Source: Cyanobacteria bacterium FACHB-502 (lineage in GTDB: Bacteria; Cyanobacteriota; Cyanobacteriia; Elainellales; Elainellaceae). Taken from it: a stretch of 64,000 bases of DNA. Of the stretch, positions 59,770-64,000 are shown in pieces. Where the stretch lies: assembly GCA_014695325.1 (NCBI GenBank), contig JACJNZ010000014.1, forward strand, positions 62,001-126,000, in the 5' to 3' direction. A program made the translations under genes and the position numbers. Position 1 is the stretch's first letter. Each line of letters opens with the position of its first letter. Below the pieces are notes generated by a model, which searched no databases, was not told the DNA's origin, and worked only from the letters and a program-made list of their open reading frames with translations.

Positions 59770-61527
59770 TTAGAAGCTCTGTTGTACATATTGCAGAATA
59801 CCGCGAACGATCGCCTGTGCCATGGTGCTGCGGAAATTGCGATCGGCGAGAAGGCGGGCATCTTCTGCACCTGTGACAAACCCTACCTCGACCAAGGCAG
59901 CGGGCATTTGCGTGTTTCGCAGCACATAGAAGCGGGCAGATTTGACCCCCCGACTCCGCATTCCCGTTGCCTCAATGATGCTGTTCTGAATCGCCTGCGC
60001 CAGCACCCGCCCGCTGTCGGAATAGTAGTAGGTTTCTGCACCGTTGACATCGGGACGGCTCAAGCTGATAGAGTTAGCGTGAATGCTGACAAACAAATCG
60101 GCTCTGGCACGGTTTGCTAGACTAACGCGTGGCTGCAAATCGATTTCGCGCTCATCTGTGCGGGTCATTAGCACCTCAACGCCCTGCCGTTGCAGCAGCT
60201 CTGCCACCTGTAGCGAAATATCCAGCACGATATCGGTTTCACGAATACCTCCGATGCCGACTGCCCCCGGATCGCGTCCGCCGTGCCCTGGATCGATCGT
60301 GATCGTAATTCGACTATCGCTAACGTTGGGCAAAGGGGCAGGGGTTCTAGGGCTAGATGGGGTGGAACCTGCTGGAATTCGTCTGCCCTGCAAACTGAGG
60401 GCGACCGTTTGCTGCACCGATCGCAATTCGCCAATCACAATCCCCGCTGCTGGAAGAAACTGGATCACCACGGTCGTTGGGTCACGCTGCTCGGCGCGAA
60501 ACCGTAGAACCGGGCTATTTTGCTCCAGCCGGGGTTGGGCGGTGTTATCGGCTAATCTGGCGTTGGGAATGACGATTTGATACTCTGCCGTGGTACGATT
60601 CCAGCCGCTCTCCAGATTGGTCAGCGATCGATCGGCGCGAATTACAAGCTGTCTGCCGCTATCTGCGAAGTCAATCCCCTGAATGGTGGCGGGTTGATCG
60701 GGGGCAGAACGGGTAAGCGATCGAGAGCTGTCGGGACGCTGGGCAGCCGTGATCGAATGGATGGGAATCAGCGCAACGCCGCCCGAACCGGGAGAAAGGC
60801 GCCAGTCGGTATCGTTCTGACTGAGAATGAGCGTCACCGTGACATTGGGCGAATCTCCTGCCGCCTGATCCACCTGGATCTGCTCGACCCCGTAGCGATC
60901 GATTTCGATCTGACGCTGACTGAAGCTTGGAGAAAGGGCAGTATTCGGCAGTTGCAGGATGAGCCTGCGGCGATCGTCTTCCCATCGCTGCCGGATCTGC
61001 GGCGTTTCGCCCCCAGTTCGCAAAAAGAACCCATCTGGCGTGACCCGCAATTCTTCAAGCTGGGACGCAGCGCGAAAATTTCCTTGATTTTCTTGCTCCC
61101 CTTGCTCCCCGGATGCGTTTGCGATCTGGACAGGCTGCGGCATCTGAACAGTCCACTGGGTCGGCGAGGCTCCCCGGACGCGCACCTGCTGCGGATCGAT
61201 CGTGTAGCCGGGGGCAAACTGAATGACGATGCGAGTCGTCTGTCCATCAAATTGGGCAATCCGAAGCGACTGAATCGCGCCTATTTCAGATTGAGTGACG
61301 GCAGGGCGATCGAGCCGGGTTTCGGGCAAATCGATCACCAGGCGACTGGGGTTTGCCAAAAGCTGCACTCTGGGCTGCACATCATCATCGGTAGTAAAGC
61401 GCAGTGTGGGACTGTCTGTACTGCGGTTCAACTGCCAGGATTGCAGCCTGCCTGCTTCGGCGGGAGAAGACAACAGCAGGACACCGACCATGCCTGCCAA
61501 ACCAGAAAGAAGCCAGGAAGATTTCAC
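59770..61527 (-). CDS. N-acetylmuramoyl-L-alanine amidase with AMIN domains
   Basis: A 585-residue exported protein that cuts between N-acetylmuramic acid and the stem peptide during septum splitting or cell-cell channel formation. A signal peptide (residues 1-25, ending SPAEAG) is followed by two AMIN domains ('LANPSRLVIDLPETRLDRPAV', 'TNLESGWNRTTAEYQIVIPNARL'), which bind envelope polymers, and a C-terminal Amidase_3 domain. Zinc ligands are in 'ITIDPGHGGRDPGAVG', 'ETDIVLDI' and 'DLFVSIHANS', and the catalytic Glu in 'ALVEVGFVTG'. This is the AmiC type that acts at the septum in filamentous cyanobacteria. Confidence 0.95.
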   Translation of the reverse strand: MKSSWLLSGLAGMVGVLLLSSPAEAGRLQSWQLNRSTDSPTLRFTTDDDVQPRVQLLANPSRLVIDLPETRLDRPAVTQSEIGAIQSLRIAQFDGQTTRIVIQFAPGYTIDPQQVRVRGASPTQWTVQMPQPVQIANASGEQGEQENQGNFRAASQLEELRVTPDGFFLRTGGETPQIRQRWEDDRRRLILQLPNTALSPSFSQRQIEIDRYGVEQIQVDQAAGDSPNVTVTLILSQNDTDWRLSPGSGGVALIPIHSITAAQRPDSSRSLTRSAPDQPATIQGIDFADSGRQLVIRADRSLTNLESGWNRTTAEYQIVIPNARLADNTAQPRLEQNSPVLRFRAEQRDPTTVVIQFLPAAGIVIGELRSVQQTVALSLQGRRIPAGSTPSSPRTPAPLPNVSDSRITITIDPGHGGRDPGAVGIGGIRETDIVLDISLQVAELLQRQGVEVLMTRTDEREIDLQPRVSLANRARADLFVSIHANSISLSRPDVNGAETYYYSDSGRVLAQAIQNSIIEATGMRSRGVKSARFYVLRNTQMPAALVEVGFVTGAEDARLLADRNFRSTMAQAIVRGILQYVQQSF

Positions 61528-61831
61528 GAATTCAGATCCTCGATCGTCTCAAACGGAAAAAGCTTACTAAAGCGACAGTACCCTATTGCCCGTACAAATC
61601 GCGTAACTAAACGGGGAGCATCAGCCGGACTGGCTGCACTTGAGACGGTCACTTGGGCGAGTTCGTTCCGCTAGTTTGTTTACGTATGGTTGCGAAAGCT
61701 GCCCTGCCCAGAGATCCTACCAAAAAAATAAAACCCCCCAGTACGAAACCGGGAGGCGATAATCAGGGTGCATCTACCAAATAACTCTTCGGTCGAAAAT
61801 TGCCCTGATCAGGATGATTTCCAAACTTGAT
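61528..61831. other. 304-base spacer
   Basis: Between the amidase and the WG-repeat gene, both minus. It contains the terminator of the WG gene (61722-61756). Otherwise no feature is seen. Confidence 0.5.
61722..61756 (-). terminator. Terminator of the WG-repeat gene
   Basis: On the minus strand a 9-bp stem CCTCCCGGT / ACTGGGGGG (plus-strand 61748-61756 and 61734-61742) with loop TTCGT is followed by TTTTATTTTTTT. It lies 76 bases beyond the stop of the WG-repeat gene. Confidence 0.8.
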
Positions 61832-63016
61832 TTAAAGATTGCCAGGCTGCTGCCGCTTCAGAAACGCTCCGTTGCGATCGACATATCGCCACTTGTTGCC
61901 CATTTGCACCCAGGCAAGCCCTTCCCGAAAAGAACCGACATTCTCAAACTGCGCCGCGATTATGATTTGGCCTGTGCGATCGATAAAGCCCATTTTGCCG
62001 TTTTGCCGCACGGCTGCCAGCCCTTCGGAAAAATCTGAGGCAAGCTCAAACTGGGGCGCGATCGCCATTTGTCCGGCATGGTCTACATAGCCCCACTGGC
62101 TGCCCACCAGCACGGCTGCCAGCCCTTCGGAAAAATCTGAGGCAAAGTCATACTGAATGGGGACGATCGGCTTGCCCTGCTGATCGATAAACCCCCACTG
62201 ACTGCCCTGCCGCACCCGTCCGCGCCCTTCTGAGAAGCTAAATGCTCCGTCAAACTGGGGTGCGATCGCGATGTTGCCCTGTGGATTGATGTAGCCCCAT
62301 TTCTCGCCCGCCTTCACCACCGCGAGAGCTTCAGAAAAGCTCCAGGCATCGGCAAACTGCGGGGGAATAATCCAGGCTCCGTCTGGCGCGAGGTAGCCAT
62401 ACAAATTGGTCAGCTTTGCCGCCGCTCTCCCTTCGGAAAAGTCTGTCGCCAGCGTATATTGTGGATCGATCGCCAGCGTCCCGTCTGGATTCAAATAGCC
62501 GTAAGCTCTGCCCGTTCGCACCACTGCCCGCCCTTCTGAAAAGGGATTTGCGCTGGCATACTGCGGATCGATCACGATGTTGCCCTCCCGATCGATAAAG
62601 CCATACAAATCTGCCGTCCGCACCACCGCTCGTGATTCGACAAACGGCGCGACGCCATCCAGGGTTTCATCGGTCTGAATGACGACCTGCCCGGTGCGAT
62701 CGATAAAAGCATAGCGATCTTTGATCCGCACCACTGCCAGCCCTTCTGAAAAATTAGAGGCAGCATCAAACTCTAGAATGTCTGAATTCATCGCGATCGT
62801 CTCAGCGTTTCCTTCGCTATTGTCTCCTTCGCTGGTGCGAATTCGAGGCAAATAATCAGACGATAAATGATCACGCCGCGCAGCATCACGCTCAACAATA
62901 TAGAGCAACGGGTCTGAAAGGTCTGAGTGGCTGAGCGTTTCGATCTTTTGATAGCCGATCGCCAGCAAACCTGCACCAGCGACAAGCCAAACCCAGGCAG
63001 GAAAAGACAGACGCAT
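61832..63016 (-). CDS. WG-repeat protein with N-terminal anchor, nine repeats
   Basis: A 394-residue protein. A single N-terminal hydrophobic segment ('PAWVWLVAGAGLLAIGYQKI') is followed by about nine WG/YG repeats of roughly 32-35 residues each, e.g. 'DRYAFIDRTGQVVIQTD', 'LYGFIDREGNIVIDPQY', 'KWGYINPQGNIAIAPQFD', 'QWGYVDHAGQMAIAPQFE' and the last 'KWRYVDRNGAFL'. Each repeat also carries 'FSEGLAVVR' or 'FSEGRAVVR'. WG repeats form a beta propeller-like or solenoid surface; biochemical roles are mostly unknown. The protein probably lies in the periplasm. It has no operon partner. Confidence 0.9.
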   Translation of the reverse strand: MRLSFPAWVWLVAGAGLLAIGYQKIETLSHSDLSDPLLYIVERDAARRDHLSSDYLPRIRTSEGDNSEGNAETIAMNSDILEFDAASNFSEGLAVVRIKDRYAFIDRTGQVVIQTDETLDGVAPFVESRAVVRTADLYGFIDREGNIVIDPQYASANPFSEGRAVVRTGRAYGYLNPDGTLAIDPQYTLATDFSEGRAAAKLTNLYGYLAPDGAWIIPPQFADAWSFSEALAVVKAGEKWGYINPQGNIAIAPQFDGAFSFSEGRGRVRQGSQWGFIDQQGKPIVPIQYDFASDFSEGLAAVLVGSQWGYVDHAGQMAIAPQFELASDFSEGLAAVRQNGKMGFIDRTGQIIIAAQFENVGSFREGLAWVQMGNKWRYVDRNGAFLKRQQPGNL

Positions 63017-63100
63017 TTTAGTGGGGGAGGAGCAGGGAATGTATTCCCATGCTAAAGCTATTCTGAAGAATGAAACTGTCTGTATTCACACGAGTTAATC

Positions 63101-63805
63101 TTGCCAGCTACCTTCACGACCCATTCAAACCCGACCTATGCCCTTGCCCTGCATACTGCCAGCTCCGATTTTGGTTTAGCGATCGATAATTTTCAGGGCG
63201 ATTACCCCAAAGAGGGAACAGCTTCGCATCGGCGCAGCCAAACCTGGGACTTAGGGCGCGATCTCTCCACGCATTTGCACGTTTACTTGCAGGAATTCCT
63301 CTTGCCGCAAACCTGGCGCGATTTGATGTTTCTTGCGGTGGCAAAAGGTCCGGGAGGCTTCACAGGCACTCGCATCGGGGTCGTCACCGCCCGAACCCTG
63401 GCACAACAGCTCAACCTACCGCTTTTCCCCATTTCAACCCTTGCTGCCGCAGCCTGGGCAAATCGACCTTCTTTGACCGATGAATCCTCACAACCGATCG
63501 ATCTGGCGATCGAGATGCCCGCTCAACGGGGGGAAGTGCATACAGCAATCTATACCGTTTCTTCAGCAGCTTCAGGACTTCAACCAACCTTGCAGGATTG
63601 TGTGCAGGCGATCGACTCCTGGCAGAATTTTCTCGATCGCTGGGAACGTCCCTACAAGCTAATCAAACTCGAAGACGGACTTGGCGCAACAGCTCCGGCT
63701 CTGTTAGAACTCGCTTATCAGGAATGGCAGAAAGAAGAACGTCCTCATTGGGTAGAGGCAGTTCCGTTTTATGGTCAAAGTCCGGTGAGAGAATCAGAGC
63801 GATAA
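63101..63805 (+). CDS. tsaB: tRNA threonylcarbamoyladenosine biosynthesis protein TsaB
   Basis: TsaB is the dimerisation partner of TsaD in the complex that makes t6A37 in tRNAs reading ANN codons. The 234-residue protein has an ASKHA-type fold, but lacks its own active site. The motif 'FLAVAKGPGGFTGTRIGVVTARTLAQQL' near residues 75-102 is the family signature. The start is TTG at 63101: a TAA lies in frame five bases upstream, and no ATG is present before the conserved 'YALALHTASSDFGLAI'. TsaD is not in the window. The Uma2-like gene follows. Confidence 0.92.
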   Translation: MPATFTTHSNPTYALALHTASSDFGLAIDNFQGDYPKEGTASHRRSQTWDLGRDLSTHLHVYLQEFLLPQTWRDLMFLAVAKGPGGFTGTRIGVVTARTLAQQLNLPLFPISTLAAAAWANRPSLTDESSQPIDLAIEMPAQRGEVHTAIYTVSSAASGLQPTLQDCVQAIDSWQNFLDRWERPYKLIKLEDGLGATAPALLELAYQEWQKEERPHWVEAVPFYGQSPVRESER

Positions 63806-63839
63806 AATACAAACGATCGCCCTATCGCTCCTGATAACG

Positions 63840-64000
63840 ATGGTTGATACCCCTTCTCAGCAGAAAGTCACCCCTCCGATGCAGATTCCACCCCTGGAAA
63901 GCGGCGATCGTCTGACTCGTCATGAGTTTGAGCGTCGCTATGAGGCAATGCCCCACCTGAAGAAAGCTGAACTGATCGAAGGAGTTGTGTACGTGCCCGC
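63840..64000 (+). CDS. Uma2-family (putative restriction endonuclease-like) protein, N-terminal part
   Basis: The window ends inside this gene; only 53 codons are present. The visible N-terminus ('PPLESGDRLTRHEFERRYEAM') and 'KKAELIEGVVYVP' match the start of the Uma2 (DUF820) family, which is greatly expanded in cyanobacteria. Family members have a PD-(D/E)xK-like fold; the conserved early segment 'LIEGVVYV' precedes the usual acidic core. The function is not established for the family. The ATG at 63840 is a clear start. Confidence 0.7.
   Translation, partial: MVDTPSQQKVTPPMQIPPLESGDRLTRHEFERRYEAMPHLKKAELIEGVVYVP

Noticed and set aside
60577-61674. 365-codon open frame on the plus strand opposite the amidase gene
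   Set aside because: It lies wholly antisense to most of a well-conserved amidase gene, with no start signal or homology, so it is a shadow frame.
1-64000. CRISPR arrays, prophage, insertion sequences, rRNA genes, restriction or toxin modules
   Set aside because: I looked for regular spacer arrays, transposase or integrase motifs, and rRNA sequence and found none; the only hint is the partial Uma2-like gene at the end, which is not evidence of a restriction system.
1-64000. Abundant GCGATCGC/CGATCG palindromes as protein binding sites
   Set aside because: These are HIP1 elements typical of cyanobacterial genomes and occur within and between genes; their even spread argues against local regulatory use.

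Overview
The window is a piece of a cyanobacterial chromosome, most likely from a filamentous, Leptolyngbya- or Oscillatoriales-like organism; the genus cannot be fixed from the sequence alone. The evidence is a photosystem II cluster (rubredoxin A, Ycf48, psbE-psbF-psbL-psbJ), the carboxysomal carbonic anhydrase CcaA with its characteristic C-terminal peptide, the Calvin-cycle type GAPDH Gap2, several protein families confined largely to cyanobacteria (DUF3386, DUF1824, DUF4090, CPP1-like), and very frequent HIP1 palindromes (GCGATCGC and its core CGATCG). No phage, insertion sequence, CRISPR array, toxin cassette or rRNA operon is visible. Gene content is almost entirely housekeeping.

Layout. 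1-8.4 kb: end of leuA, an orphan sugar ABC permease, FtsX, a CPBP protease, a GH57 glycosidase, an NFU iron-sulfur scaffold, DUF3386 and a Ser/Thr kinase-TPR protein. 8.9-15.1 kb: a complete copper amine oxidase and three poorly characterised genes (a 272-residue orphan, a GT-C-like membrane protein and a PilP/GspC-like anchored protein). 15.5-22.6 kb: MnmG, an alpha/beta hydrolase, an HtrA/Deg protease, a TPR protein and small conserved proteins. 23-30.4 kb: 6-phosphogluconate dehydrogenase, a short RecQ, a SpoIID-like protein, RNase Z, BioY and LspA.

30.4-33.1 kb is the PSII assembly and cytochrome b559 cluster, with the three tiny genes psbF, psbL and psbJ. 33.6-36.5 kb is a complete three-gene NMT1/SsuA-type ABC importer of unknown substrate. 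37-43.8 kb holds tRNA-Ser(GGA), a [2Fe-2S] ferredoxin, an inositol-phosphatase-like enzyme, a DnaJ-TPR protein, HisZ, a queuosine-precursor-type transporter and a CPP1-like protein. 44-51.4 kb holds an OmpR-type regulator, gap2, nadD, murC-murB, an EbfC/YbaB protein and a VOC protein. 51.5-54.9 kb is a small envelope-glycan island (GT-C-like membrane protein, GT2, methyltransferase). 55.7-61.5 kb contains an enolase-superfamily epimerase next to a DUF1611/DgcN-like protein, then ccaA, a CysQ-like phosphatase and an AMIN-domain amidase. The window ends with a nine-repeat WG protein, tsaB and the start of a Uma2-like gene.

Themes: photosynthesis and carbon metabolism (psb genes, ycf48, rubA, ccaA, gap2, gnd), cell wall growth and division (ftsX, murC, murB, amidase, SpoIID-like, possibly the epimerase), and translation or RNA maturation (mnmG, tsaB, rnz, tRNA-Ser). 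The observations most worth a second look are the epimerase-DUF1611 pair, the copper amine oxidase with an operator-like dyad in its upstream region, a leader with overlapping hairpins before a four-cysteine protein, and an unusual variety of short tandem repeats with different periods in the intergenic spaces. I did not see a clear, previously undescribed multi-gene system.
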